This document shows, in pieces, positions 32,675-44,240 of a DNA stretch of 64,000 nt; position 1 is the stretch's first letter; the number at the start of each line of letters is the position of its first letter. A model generated the notes under the pieces. That model had not been told where the DNA came from. It saw nothing but the letters and a program-made list of their open reading frames with translations, and searched no databases. Position numbers and translations under genes: made by a program. This DNA comes from Phyllostachys edulis (lineage: Eukaryota > Streptophyta > Magnoliopsida > Poales > Poaceae), in NCBI GenBank assembly GCA_036346405.1, contig CM070561.1, positions 4,900,834 to 4,964,833 of the forward strand, written 5' to 3'.

Positions 32675-34832
32675 CTTGGGCAGCCCTTCCTCTTTACCCT
32701 TTTTGCTCATTTTCACTCTCTGGACCTCCTCCAGCAAGCTTCGGACCTCCTCCAAAGCTCTCTGGACCTCCTCCAACAAGCTCCTTGGACCTCCTCCTGA
32801 TCACCTAGCCTCTTTGTTGGTTTTATTTTGGAGTTCATTAGAGTTTCTTTGGATCTTACTTGAGCTCTATTTGAGTTGTTTTGTTTCCCACTGTGTAGAT
32901 TGCGAAGGAAGTGAAGAACAAGAGTTCCTTGAGGAAGAAGAAGACACTCAGGCCTTTGAGCAAGGCAAGTTACACTCTTGATCATATTGCACCTATTATT
33001 TCACCCGATATATGTTCCATTTTAAATGTTAATGCATGCTTACTTTACTAAGATATTTCAATACATGTCTTTAAATTCATAGCTATACCTAAATCCTTTG
33101 TATGGCTACTGTTGACCTTGAACCGAACATTTTATCACCATAGGAAAAACTGGTTGGTACATTAGTATGAACCGGGATCATCTGAAAACTTATGCTTAGT
33201 CTCGTTTAGACCAAAAGTATTTGATTTGGGGAAATTTTACCAATATAACCAACTGTTGTTTAAAGGTTTTAAACCATGGCATTGGGTTGTCATGGAAGCT
33301 TCTAAATGTTTTTGAAAAGCAAATGAAAGGAAAATTGGTTTGGACTAGGGCGAATTGGTTGCTTGGTTGGTGCATGTCGATGCACGGGATCGATCCATTT
33401 CTATGGTTGAGTCCTAGGGGTTACGTGGTAGTCATACTGGTCAATTGAGGACCGGTCTTTGTTGCAACTTGCTATGCCTATAATGGGCTTTGCTTCACCA
33501 GTACAACCACATGTCTCGAGAATGGGGCGTGGGACTGGTGAATAATTTGCAAAGTTTCTCCTGGTTGTTCCACTTTGATGTGTGGGAGGTCTTTCATGGC
33601 CTATGGTCTTTTATAACCTATGTTTCCCCTTGGCGCAAGAGGGCTTTTAAAGAGTTTCTATCCAAAGGCGAATCCTTAGCGAGGAGAATTCTGCGGTGGA
33701 ACAATGCATTGTAAAGGCCTTGTCATGAACTCTAGACCTCTTACCTTTGGAAGTGAGAGGTGGCATTGTGAATGCCAAGCAAACTAGAGGAATCATGTCA
33801 TGTGGGTAAAGTGTACAACCTCTGCGAGTGAAAACTATTGAATAGTGTGTCACGGTCATGGACATGCTAGCAAAAGCCACTCAAAGTTAGATATTAGTTT
33901 TATTTTCAAAAAGGTATTGGATAAACTGTTGTTGGGATTTCTATCCCATGGTTTGGGTGGGGAGCCTTGTGACAGGAGGGTATCCTTCACTATTTGATGT
34001 TAAATGTTATCCAAGCGAAAAGTTGAATTTGGAAAATGAATTTTAGTTATTGTATAAGCGCTTTGGAACTTAGTATATGTAATTGAAAGAAAATTGGCTT
34101 TCATAAATCAACTATATTATGCCTTCCTTGAGATATCCATTTATGCATGTCATTACATTAATTGTGGGTGTAACTTGCGAACACGGTTGTTGTGCTCATT
34201 CTTGCTGATTGATGAATGGAGCGAGGAGATGACTTCTTTGATGATGATGAGGACCCGGATCAATTAGGCGCACCCTCCCGCCAATTACCTGTGGTGTATT
34301 GGATGGACATGGTTTTGTTGGTTTTGCTTCCATTGTGTATTTTGCTTTGTTGTCATGGCTTGTAAGCAACTTTGTAATCAACTTCTTTGCTGTTAATAAA
34401 GTCTTTTGTGGATGTATGTTATCACTTGTATTTCTTTGTGAGAACTAGCCATTGATCCTTGGGACTAGTTTGGATCACAGTGGACTTGAGGCCAATCCCA
34501 AGCCCTACAACCTTCTTGGGTTGGTCCTTCAGGACTTGCCTCGGGTCGAGTGTGGTGTTTGGGGAGGTCGAGGTCCCAGGACCTCCTCGGGTTAGGACCC
34601 CAGTTTCCTCGGCGGAACTCTTGGACCCCGGTCCTGCTCGGGCCCCCCGGTACTCTGGGACCTCTGGGAGGTCTGATGGACTTCAAGAGATCGGGAGGAC
34701 TTCACGGGTGGCCTCGTGTTGGGTCGCGGTCTAAGCGGTCCTCTGAGAGGTCTGTGGGATGTCTGGGAGGTCTGGTGGACTTTCGGGAGGTCTTGGAGGA
34801 CCTCTCGGGTTAGCCTGGCCGGTCGTCACAAG

Positions 34833-34843
34833 TGGTATCGAGC
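34833..34843 (+). promoter_or_regulatory. Primer-binding site (initiator methionine tRNA)
   Basis: TGGTATCGAGC lies two bases after the LTR end at 34830. It is the usual TGGTATCGGAGC-type complement of the initiator tRNA-Met 3' end, with one base missing. It fixes the LTR boundary and orientation. Confidence 0.8.
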
Positions 34844-35247
34844 ATCTTGTTGCGGGGCGTAGCCTAGTAGAATGGCCATAGAATTTCAAAGTTTATTTTA
34901 TAAAACAAAGAAGAATAAAATGTTCTTTTCTTATCTGGGTCATCATACATCCTTGCCTCCCTTACGGTAATCTTTCTTACCTTAATCTAATCTTACCTTG
35001 TTTACGTCTTTGCACCAATTTACAATATTAAATGGATCCTCCTTACCCTTGAAACCTATATTAGAGGTCTCTTGGCTAGGTATGGTGCTTAAGACCTCCT
35101 TCAAGTGGTAAGAAATGTGTAAACGACATTTACTTACTATAAGTTTTTGGAAAAAGCTTCTTCACGTGGGTTGCTTTGTTGAGTGGGCTATTTTATCATC
35201 CCCTTAGTCTTTCCCTTTCTTTCCTCAGCCTTTGGAGCTCAGACAAG

Positions 35248-36300
35248 ATGGTCACCACTAGAAATGGTAGTGGCAGCTCAAGCAATCGGAATAGGCAAGC
35301 TGGGGATGAGCCTAAGAACCCAGCCTAGTAGAGCAACCAGAATAGAGGAGTTGATAATGTGCAGGAGCAACCAACCTCACAACCACCACCTCCTCCAACA
35401 GAAGGTCCTAGCTGGGCTCAGATGATGGCTAACCAAGCTCAGCTAATAAATTTGCTCTCCCAGTCAATTGCTAATACTCGATCCTTTGCAAGCAACAACG
35501 GCTCGACCAAGCTCAATTCCACCTCCTCCAAGGGCCAACATAGCGAATTTATGAGATTAAGCCCTCTAACCTTTCAGCTGACTCTGAGCTAATGGAAGGC
35601 GATGATTGGCTTAGGGTGGTGGGCAGGAAATTGGACATGGTCCAATTCTCATACCATGAGAGGGTCTTATTTGCGTCCCATCAACTTAGTGGCCCAGCCT
35701 CTTAATGGTGGGATAATTTTAGCCAATCACATGCTGATGCTCAAACCATCACGTGGGATGAGTTTGTGCAAGCTTTTCGTTGTGCCCATATTCCTCCGGG
35801 CATGATGTCTTTGAAGAGGAAGGAATTTCGTTCCTTGCATCGAGCGGCTGACCTTGTCAATGAATACCTGCATAAATTTAACCAATTGGCTCGGTATGCT
35901 CCTAAAGATGTTGTTTTGGATGAAGCTAAGCAAGGCGCTTCTGGAGGGGCTCAAGGATGAGATCTCAGTTCTCCTTATTGCACAAGAACACTCAGTTTCC
36001 AGCGGCTTGTTAGCAAGGCATTGGCAAGAGGGCAAGCTCAAGAGATGGAGACCGAAAGAGGAAGAAGGCAGCTCAAAAGTTCAATCCCGGAGGTTTTCCT
36101 AAGCCTAGGACCTCTCATTCCCAGACCTCCTCCTCTTGAGCTCTTGGGCAAGTCCAGCGCCCAAGTAAAACAGGTTTTCATAAGACCTCCCCTAGAAGCC
36201 AAGTCCAAAGGAAGTCTCCCACGATCTCCTCTATTGGGGTGACTGTTTCTTTTGTAAGGAGGTAGGGCACTATGCTAACAAGTGCCCAAAAAGCGACAAG
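35248..36300 (+). pseudogene. Ty3 gag, broken
   Basis: The likely start at 35248 gives MVTTRNGSGSSSNRQAGDEP before stop codons at about 35328. Capsid-type sequence is then visible in alternating frames: DDWLRVVGRKLDMVQFSYHE near 35600, WDEFVQAFRCAHIPPGMMSL near 35755-35815, and KEFRSLHRAADLVNEYLHKF near 35820-35880. A CCHC zinc knuckle (CFFCKEVGHYANKC) is encoded at 36244-36285. Gag would package the element RNA. At least three frame changes and stops make it non-functional as read. Confidence 0.85.
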
Positions 36301-36430
36301 CCTTTGCCCTTAGAAAGCAAGTCAAGGAGCTCCTTAGCAGGCGGCACATCAAGTGTGAAACCCGGCGATTGCAATACCACGAAGGGCCATGTCACTCATG
36401 TCACGGTGAGGAGGCACAAGCGCACAAGAT

Positions 36431-36827
36431 GTGGTCCTTGGTACGTTTCTTATTAATTCAATACCAGCCTTGGTTTTATTTGACTCTGGTGCTTCCCATT
36501 CTTTTGTTTCGAGCAAGTTTGTGGGGAAATGTGGGTTACCTATATCTCCTTTAGTTAACCCTATGCTAATTCATGCCCCCGGCTCAAAAATGAGGACTAG
36601 TTCCCAATGCCCAAATCTTACCTTAGAGATCTCTGGAGTTCTCTTTTCTGCAGATTTGATAGTCTTGCATTCCCAAGGTTTGGATGTGATCCTTGGAATA
36701 GATTGGCTAGCCAAGAATAAAGGTCAAATAGACTGTGCTAGCAAGTCCATCACACTCACCAATGATCAAGGGATCCAAGTGGCGTTTAGACCTAAGACCT
36801 CCCCTGAGGTAAGACCTCTCGACCAAT
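36431..36827 (+). pseudogene. Ty3 aspartic protease domain
   Basis: An open frame encodes the retropepsin core: the active-site motif LFDSGASHSFVS with the Asp codon at 36482-36484, then LDVILGIDWLAKNKGQIDC (about 36681-36740), the second conserved region of plant Ty3 proteases. The frame runs on to 36889 but switches into the pre-RT frame near 36800-36830. Confidence 0.85.
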
Positions 36828-37057
36828 TTGAAGGAAGTGAAGATAGAAGACCTCCCAGTGGTCGGAGAATACTTAGATGTGTTCCCTGAGGAACTGCCTG
36901 GTATGCCACCAGATATAGACATATCCTTCCTAATTGATCTTGTCCACAGGGGCGCTCCAATATCGAAAAGACCATATAGGATGCCGACCAATGAATTGGT
37001 AGAGTTGAACAAACAAATCAAAGAGTTGAAAGACAAAGGATTCATTCAACCAAAACA
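36828..37057 (+). pseudogene. Beginning of Ty3 reverse transcriptase, truncated
   Basis: Encodes the conserved linker into reverse transcriptase: VGEYLDVFPEELPGMPPDID, then ISKRPYRMPTNELVELNKQI and KELKDKGFIQP. It stops exactly where the family's next conserved residues would begin, because the sequence jumps into LTR DNA. The catalytic YxDD core, RNase H and integrase are absent. Confidence 0.85.
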
Positions 37058-37078
37058 TTAATAAAGTCTTTTGTGGAT
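37058..37078. repeat. 21-bp filler at the internal deletion junction
   Basis: Between the truncated reverse transcriptase and the resumed LTR sequence ('tcattacattaattgatggg' from 37079) lies 'ttaataaagtcttttgtgga' plus t. This same string occurs in its normal place in the LTR at 37312-37332 and 34394-34414. It is therefore templated filler. Confidence 0.8.
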
Positions 37079-37775
37079 TCATTACATTAATTGATGGGTG
37101 TAACTTGCGAGCACGGTTGTTGTGCTCATTCTTGCTGATTGATGAATTGAGCGGGAGAAGACTTCTTTGATGATGATGATGACCAGATCAATTAGGTCGC
37201 GCCCTCTAGCCAATTACATGGTGTATTGGATGGACATGGTTTTGCTTCAGTTGTGTATTTTGCTTTGTTGTAAGTGGCTTGTAAGCAATTTTGTAATCAA
37301 CTCCTTCTTTGTTAATAAAGTCTTTTGTGGATGTATGTTATCACTTGTATTTCTTTGTGAGAACTAGCCATTGATCCTTAGGACTAGTTCGGATCACAGT
37401 GGACTTGAGGCCTATCCCAAGCCCCACAACCTTCTCGGGTTGGTCCCTCAAGGACTTGCCTCGGGTTAGAGTGTGGTGTTTGGGGAGGTCTGAGGTCCCC
37501 AGACCTCCTCAAGTCAGGACCCCGATTTCCTCGGCGGTCCTCTGGGACCCTCGGCGGAACTCTGGGACCCGGTCTCTGGGCCCTCGGTGAGTACCTCTGG
37601 ACCTCTGGGAGGTCCTAATGGACTTCCGGGAGATCGGGAGGACCTCACGGGTGGCCTCGTGTGTGGTCATGATGCAGCGGTCCTAGAGAGGTCCTCACGG
37701 GATGTCTGGGAGGTCTGGTGGACTTTCGGGGAGGTCTTGGAGGACCTCTCGGGTTAACCCTGCCGAGTCATCACA
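37079..37775 (+). mobile_element. 3' LTR remnant of the Ty3 element
   Basis: Aligns end to end with 34147-34830 of the 5' LTR with scattered substitutions and small indels, and ends GTCATCACA before the TGCTT duplication. The two LTR ends differ visibly, so the insertion is not recent. Confidence 0.85.
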
Positions 37776-37780
37776 TGCTT
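37776..37780. repeat. Target-site duplication, right copy (TGCTT)
   Basis: Exact repeat of 26904-26908, marking the right edge of the Ty3 insertion. Confidence 0.85.
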
Positions 37781-38030
37781 CCTCAATGTGGACTAGTGAA
37801 GGCAAACAAGTCTTGATACCATAGGAAAACATCATTTGTCTTTATTGTGGTTAATTCTTGTCTTTACTTATTCGCATTTACAATTCTAGCATTTATCTTA
37901 TATTAAATTGCTTAGCTAGAATTGTATCTAGTTTAGATATAATTCATAATTGGGTTAAATTGTTAATTTGTTAAAAAGTTTAAAACCTCCTATTCACCCC
38001 CATCTAGTCGGTTATCCTTGATCCTCTGAC
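37781..38030 (+). mobile_element. Right part of the LTR that hosts the Ty3 insertion
   Basis: AT-rich tail ending 'ctattcacccccatctagtc', parallel to the end of the LTR copy at 21905-21942. It continues the sequence interrupted at 26903. Confidence 0.5.
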
Positions 38031-39030
38031 CATGCCACTAGTGACCACATGAAGTTATCATCACTTGATCAAGAAAGTATTGAGCAGTCCATGAATGATA
38101 AAATATCTCACAGAGTTCAACCCGGATATCGTGAGGCAAACAAAGAATACACAAGCGGGTTGTTCAATTTGACTAGATCTGGTAGTCGTATGGAGATAAA
38201 AAGCTGGTCATAGCTGGTCGAACATAATCACTAACTAGTCGTAAAATGATCACAAGGAGTTCTGAAATGGTCATGACTAAATATGAGCTGGTGCATTATA
38301 GAATCTGAGCTAGTCGTAAGTGATAAGGACCTATTAAGTAGATCATATTGCATTAAGGTATGTCAATATAATTTATTTATATTAGGGAGTCGTTATGGCC
38401 TACTAGAAACCGCTAACGACTCATGGTCGAAAAAGAGTTTTTGAGTCTGTCGATTACACATGAACCTCTGAGGTCAAACACATAATGGGTTGGAACTACG
38501 AATTCGGATAGAATCATCATGGGCTCTTTATAAGGGGTGCATGAGGTTGTTGGACCGAGATGATGTGAGTTGCATCACGAAACCCTAGCCGCATCTTCTC
38601 AAGGGCCCTACTGTGCGAGTTGGTGCTAGCACACTAGCGTCTGGTGTTCCATCCTGGACATATGGATACCTTAGAAACCTTCTTTGCGATTCTTCTTTGT
38701 CTTTGAGCGAGGACGATCCACGATCTTCACAAGGAGCGTGATGGGTTTCTAGAAGAGGACCGACGCAAGAATTTGGACGATCGACTCGACCACTACATCG
38801 ATCGCTCGATGTTGGATCGGTTGCTCAACTCTTCTTTCAACACCTTTGCACATCTAGTGGTAACGATCTATGATCTCTTGCTTGCATGGCTTCATGGTTT
38901 ACGTGGTAGAATTTTTGAATTACCGGCTAATGTAGCCTACCGTATGCCTTCACGGGCACCACTTGACCACGGCGTGAAACCCATGCCTACCTGAGAATCA
39001 TGCCTTTGCCCCACGGTAGCACGAGCAAGA
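38031..39030 (+). mobile_element. LTR fragment, copia-like
   Basis: Contains several CTAGTCGTAA/GGTCGAA words (38170-38320), a promoter-like 'gctctttataaggggtgcat' (38521-38540), and a leader 'cgaaaccctagccgcatctt' (38577-38597) with 'gctagcacactagcgtc'. This is the layout of copia-type LTRs common in grasses. Ends are not defined. Confidence 0.4.
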
Positions 39031-40477
39031 CCACCGGATAGATGACCATCAATGGTAGCATGTTGTACTCGGCGAATGAAGCACCAGACAGGTTGCCATG
39101 GGCCCTATGAGCTTCAGGACCATTTGAGGAAGGCGAGGAGGCAGAGAGCCACCAAAGTGCAGCGCCTAGGAGGAACCTATCGGTGGGGAGTTAGAGGAGG
39201 GCAAGCGCCGGGAGGATCGGGAAGGGGCGGAGAGGTCGAGGTCGTGGATCTTGATTCGACGATGCGGATGGGGTGGAGGAGGGCGGAGAGGGCCTTCTAT
39301 TGGATCAATCGTGTCGACTCCAAGCTCCTCGGGAGGGTGGTCATCGTTAAATCCCGGGTGGTGGCGGTGGCGCCAGATCCTTGGCAGCAGCGGCAGCTTG
39401 GGCAAGCCGGGGAGGTGGAGAGCGAAGACAAAGGGAAGAGGAAGAATAGGTAAAGAAGACAAGGGAAAAAAGAAAGAAAGCGGGAAGCGAAATATGAAAA
39501 AGGCAAAAGAAAAAGGAAAGGTTAAAAAAGGGAAAGATAAAAATGAGCAGGGGAGATGGTGTAGAAAATAAAAAATAAAATTAATTGTGTATAGTTGAAA
39601 TGGACATTAGACACAAATATTTGGTGGAAAAGGAACTAAATTTTATTAATGTTGGGTATAGATACAAAGTTACTTTCTCATTAAAAACCTTACACCCTAA
39701 TGTGGGGTACCCCAGTAAGAAAAATAATACAATAAATACATACACATACTAACAGACATAGACTAAACAAGAAGTAGGATAGTAAATACCAGATAAAATT
39801 GTGGTTGGATTGTAAAAAACTTTCAAAAATTCATGAAAATGACAAGCAACTATTCAATTCCCTTCAGTAACCAACTGTTTACCATAATTTGTATTGACGA
39901 AGAGAGTGGTGATGTACTCATATTTTACGCACCGCTCCAACATAGTATCGTCGATGCCACGTCACCTTCATGTCTAGGTTGAATCTTCTTGGCCTCTTAT
40001 TGTTGGCCCTCTGATGAGTCATGAACTAACGTATCTTGGGGCCAAAGATGCAATGAACTAGATAGCATCATGTATGTTGTCTAAACTAGGTTTCATTACC
40101 TTCAAACATGCACGCGATGAGATTAAGGATGTGGCACATGCATCTTTGGTGGAGGGCGAAACGCCCGGTGTAGGAATGCAAATGCGGTGTGAGAACCTCC
40201 ATGGGCTGTTTAGTGATGTGCGCCCATCGTGCCTGATCGGCAGGCCCAACACGGCCATGTCTTCCACGCCGTGTCAGCCTGGACCTCCCCCTTTCGTGTT
40301 GGGCCGTCCTTTGGACCGTGTTGGGTCGGCCATGCCAAGATTATTTTCGCTATTTCTCTTTAAAAAATATGGTAAATGAGCCAAAAACTCCCATCCATTA
40401 ATCTCGAGGAGTAGTTGCAACTTACAATCGCAGTTAATTCATGATGCACTTTGCTGTGCAACTACTTTGCATACTAC
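39031..40477. other. Unassigned interval
   Basis: 39050-39570 is purine-rich, with overlapping frames and a lysine-rich low-complexity tail. 39600-40477 is AT-rich. I see no domain, repeat boundary or RNA gene that I can support. Confidence 0.35.
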
Positions 40478-40677
40478 TGTTAGGCAATACAATTGTTGTA
40501 TCAATCAAACCATAATTAGTGAGATATGTATAGAATGTAATCCACTAATTGTGGTTAGGATTAATTGGGATTCTATCTCGTGTGTCTGGTGTTGGGATTC
40601 TATCCTATATGTCTGGTATTTGTGTATAAATACATCAGGAAAAGGAGCCAATGAGGCCAACCATTCCAAAACTTTCA
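40478..40677 (+). mobile_element. 5' LTR of a copia element (200 bp)
   Basis: Starts TGTTAGG at 40478 and ends TTTCA at 40677, directly before a primer-binding site. TATAAATA lies at 40625-40632. The short length and TG...CA ends fit plant Ty1/copia elements. Confidence 0.7.
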
Positions 40678-40688
40678 TGGTATCAGCT
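40678..40688 (+). promoter_or_regulatory. Copia primer-binding site
   Basis: TGGTATCAGCT immediately follows the LTR end. It is the usual TGGTATCAGAGC complement of initiator tRNA-Met with the last bases altered. Confidence 0.75.
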
Positions 40689-40761
40689 TGATTTGGTTCC
40701 TTCCCTGTGTGTCGTCTTCCTCCAGCTGGCGCACATCTTCCAAGGCCCCATCTCCATCAAG

Positions 40762-41770
40762 ATGAGTGAGACCACCATAGCACCTAACCCCCTTGCCCAA
40801 CTATGGGTGCAAGTTGTTGCTGTCTCCTCTATTCGCTCCCTAGTCCGCATCGTCCTCGATATCAAGGCATCCAATTATGCGAAGTGGTACAACTTCTTTC
40901 TCATGGCCATGGGCAAGTTTGCTCTCGGCGACCACATCATCGTCACACCACCTAAGGACACCGATCTTTGAATGGAGCACCTCGACTATCTGGTGCTCGA
41001 TGGATCTCTGGGTCCATCTCGTTGGAAATCCTTGACATTGTCATGGAATCCGACACCACCGCTCATGCTACTTGGACCTAGATAGAAACATTATTCAGGG
41101 ATAACAAGAAGACCCGAGCACTCTACCTCGACACCGAATTCTGCAACTTCATGTAGGGAGACCTCTCCGTCACGGACAATTGTCTTCATTTGAAGACTCT
41201 GGCCGACACACTAGTCGATGTTGGTCAAACCATGAGCGATGAGTCCCTCATCCTCACAACCCTCGAAGGCCTCAACCCGAAGTTTGACAATGTCACCACT
41301 ATTGTGCCACTACTAACCCCATTCCTGAGCTTCATCCAAGTCTGATCAATGCTTCTTTGCGAGGAGTTGAAGTCTAGGAAATCAATCATCGGTGCATCCT
41401 TGGCCACGCCCTCTACACCACAACAAGGCGTGATGCTTGATGGACACAACTCTGGTGGCATGCGGTGGAGCTTCGCTAGATGACAATCGTAATAACGATG
41501 GAGTATCTGGCGGCTCACGGCACTAGCAAACACGGTGGTGGCAAAGGCAAGGGCAAGAACGTCAAGAAGAGCTATGGCGATGGCCAGCAATGGACCTCGA
41601 TGTACAATCACGGGCGGGGCCATCCACATGTGGCCCATGCCTAACCCGGCAATCTGGTGGACTACTTGGCCCACGCCCAGCGGCATCATCGCCTCGCCCT
41701 CCTGCGCATGGCTTCATGACCATGCCTCAACCGCTCCCAGGCTATGCCATGCGGCGAGCATTAAAGAGCC
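40762..41770 (+). pseudogene. Copia gag, broken
   Basis: Starts MSETTIAPNPLAQ and shows IKASNYAKWYNFFLMAMGKF then ALGDHI, the standard N-terminal gag motif of plant copia elements (a residue pattern around NYxxW). A stop comes at about 40969. Downstream, matches continue in other frames: an EHLDYLVLDG-like stretch, an LKTLADTLVDVGQ-like region near 41200, and a Gly-rich region near 41500-41640. Many frame changes show long decay. Confidence 0.75.
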
Positions 41771-42179
41771 GGGCATGTTTGAGTAGCTTTGTCTAGGTCA
41801 TGCTGACCGGGCATGCGTGGGCTTCCTTCAGCAGGCGCACCACACGGCGTCTCTCTCTTTGCACCATTGTCCGAGATGCCGAGCATGCCATCCTGGGATT
41901 CTTCAATGCTTATTAACCACTTCAACACCATCACCCTTCAACCGCCGACCACGAATTGGTTCAAGGACACGGGCACCACGGCGCAGATGTCCATCGATAC
42001 TGGTAACCTGTAGTCCCTATCCTCTCATCCTCCTTTCTGACATGTCGTTGTTGGTGACGGCTCTTCCCTTCCTGTCACAAATTTCGGCCATGCCATCCTT
42101 CCACCTCTATTCCCTAATCGTCCTCTATACCTTCATCATCTTTTAGTTACTCCTCACAGAGTCAAAAACATAGTTTCTG

Positions 42180-42807
42180 TTCATGAATTCACATCCGATA
42201 ATTAATTGTTCTGTCGAATTTGATCCTCATGGCTTTTCTGTGAAGGACCTTTCAATCAAGAGCGAGATTCTCAGGTGTAGTAAGCACGAGCAACCTCTAC
42301 CCGTTCTCATGTTGTCCATCATCGCCTCACGCTCTTGCCACCTCCACCAACACGTCCGTTCTTTGGCATCAACAACTTGGACACCCTGATCATGATGCTC
42401 TCCATCGCCTTGCACATTCCTCCATTATCCCATGCAATAAAATAATAAACGACGGCACCGTGTGCCATGCTTGCCAATTAGGGCACCATGTTCGGTTGCC
42501 ATTTTTTCCTTCTACTAGTCGTACTAGTCGTCCTTTTGAACTTGTTCATTGTGATCTTTGGACTTCTCCCATTGAGAGCATTACAGGTTACAAATATTTT
42601 CTAGTGATTCTCGATGATTTCACACACTTTCTTTGGACATTCCCTCTACGTCAAAAATCTCATGTGTTTCCCATGATATCTTCCTTCCGTGCGCTCGTTG
42701 TGACTCAGTTTGCCACCTCTTTACAAGCTATACAATGCGACAATGGGCATGAGTTTGACAACAATATGCTTCATACTCTCGCAACTACGCATGGTACACA
42801 CATTTGA
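42180..42807 (+). pseudogene. Copia pre-integrase and integrase, truncated
   Basis: The zinc-binding tail of the GAG-pre-integrase domain is visible (CHACQLGHHVRLPF, 42463-42504). Next come HCDLWTSPIESITGYKYFLV (first catalytic Asp) and IQCDNGHEFDNN (second catalytic Asp, near 42735-42765). The frame and the similarity stop at 42807, before the catalytic Glu. No reverse transcriptase follows, so the element was cut inside integrase. Confidence 0.8.
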
Positions 42808-43019
42808 TTCTCGTGTCCTTAAACCTCCCATGAGCGGTAAGGCGAATGTGTCATCACTTGCCGTCAATGACATCGTTCGAGCTGTGGCGCCCGTGTCATT
42901 ACCTCGAAAGGTAATCACCTTTGAAGCATATGGATTATTATTAAATGCCCGATGGGACACGCTCAATGAATAATAAGCTTTACCAAAGTTAACAATGAGA
43001 ACTATAAGATAGAAACTGT
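42808..43019. other. Unassigned junction sequence
   Basis: Short sequence between the broken copia element and the next LTR-like segment. I recognise nothing in it. Confidence 0.3.
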
Positions 43020-44240
43020 ACTTTATTACAGCAAGTAGCCACACAAGGCTATGGTCCTTAATACAAGTATTTAATTATAACGGGAATAGAAATCCCCTCG
43101 CTTGCATGCCTGCTCCACCGGTCGTCTACTCATCCCACTCGCTAACTAAGGTGTCCACCTTGCCTTTGGTCCTCGTAGTAAGTGCCTTCGCCTCCTGCGG
43201 CTTCCTCGGCACCTACGTATCCTTCATCCCAATCGAGATAGTTCCCGGTCGGACTAGGATCTAACAAAGGAGAATAATAGCAAGAATAAGTACTAGTGTA
43301 CTTAGTAAGCATTTATTAGCAAAGATGCACTGTATGACTCTTCTCTGTCCGTTATCATATTTTCTAGCTCATCTCTTTCTTTGGAAAATAATTTACCAAA
43401 ATTTAAATAGCAGTTTTAATTATGAAAAGACTACTTATCATACGGTGAGAAGATAGACCTTAGCGGTCACCGTAGACTCCAATCCAGGAGACAAGTATGA
43501 ATTCATGGTTTGATATATAGCACTGCGCAAGCTTGTACCACTTTACCCATAGCTACTTTGAGCTCTCTTAAGCTAGGTCTCCCGCATTTCCTTTGATGCG
43601 GTATCAAGTTCAGAGTATGAAGCATTTTTCAAGTTACGTGATTAAGTCTCCACCTATTATTTTCCATCGATGTTCTAGGGCGCTCACCCAGTCCTCCACC
43701 GAGTTCCCATAATGTTGGTTGGGCGGTCATCCCGCCCAACACTCCACATGCGCTACTATAGGGCCTTGGATCCCCACTTTTGGACTTTTCCTACATCCTA
43801 GGTTCTTCCATCACACTCACACTATATTACTTACCCGATGTGGAGAGTGTAATTACGTAACTAGGTAGCATTTTTGTCCGTAAAGCAGGAAAATAGTTGG
43901 CACTTAAATCTGACCTCTTATCCGAATGAGAGTTTTGTTTGTTCTTATATATTATCTATATGTAAAGGGTCCCACCTCCTCCTCTTCTCTTTCCTACCAA
44001 GGGCCCCTTTACCAGCCTTAGTACTTACTCTTATAGCCCTTTGCTCCTCTCAATTTGGGTGCTCTTTTTCATATTTATCTCTTTTATTTTCTCTTCTTTC
44101 TTTTATCCGATTTGGTTTGAAAAATAATTTCAATGCACATATATATATGGTGGTACATAATGTAACTTTTACATTTAAGATAACTAGGTTGATGGTCAAG
44201 AAATAGGCTTGCCTTCGTATTCATAGAAAAGATCGGCGTC
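43020..44240 (-). mobile_element. Diverged reverse LTR fragment (family G relative)
   Basis: Read on the minus strand it has the 'aaggcaagcc' leader end at 44205-44215, a block like 'gggtaaagtggtacaag' (43540-43560), and 'cttactaagtacactagtac' near 43290. This matches the order of the better-preserved LTRs but at low identity. No terminus is visible. Confidence 0.4.

Larger units (their letters stand above)
26909..37775 (+). mobile_element. Ty3/gypsy retrotransposon, internally deleted, with nested LTR
   Basis: It is bounded by TGTAACACCC at 26909 and GTCATCACA at 37775, with TGCTT duplicated outside both ends. Order: 5' LTR (26909-27903 and 32424-34830, split by a nested reverse LTR), primer-binding site, gag, protease, the first ~70 codons upstream of and entering reverse transcriptase, then an abrupt junction into the last ~700 bp of the 3' LTR. 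Most of pol (reverse transcriptase core, RNase H, integrase) and about 80% of the 3' LTR are gone. The gag frame has stops. The protease and the pre-RT sequence YLDVFPEELPGMPPDIDI place it in Ty3/gypsy, probably the Tekay-like chromovirus group (inferred). Confidence 0.9.
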
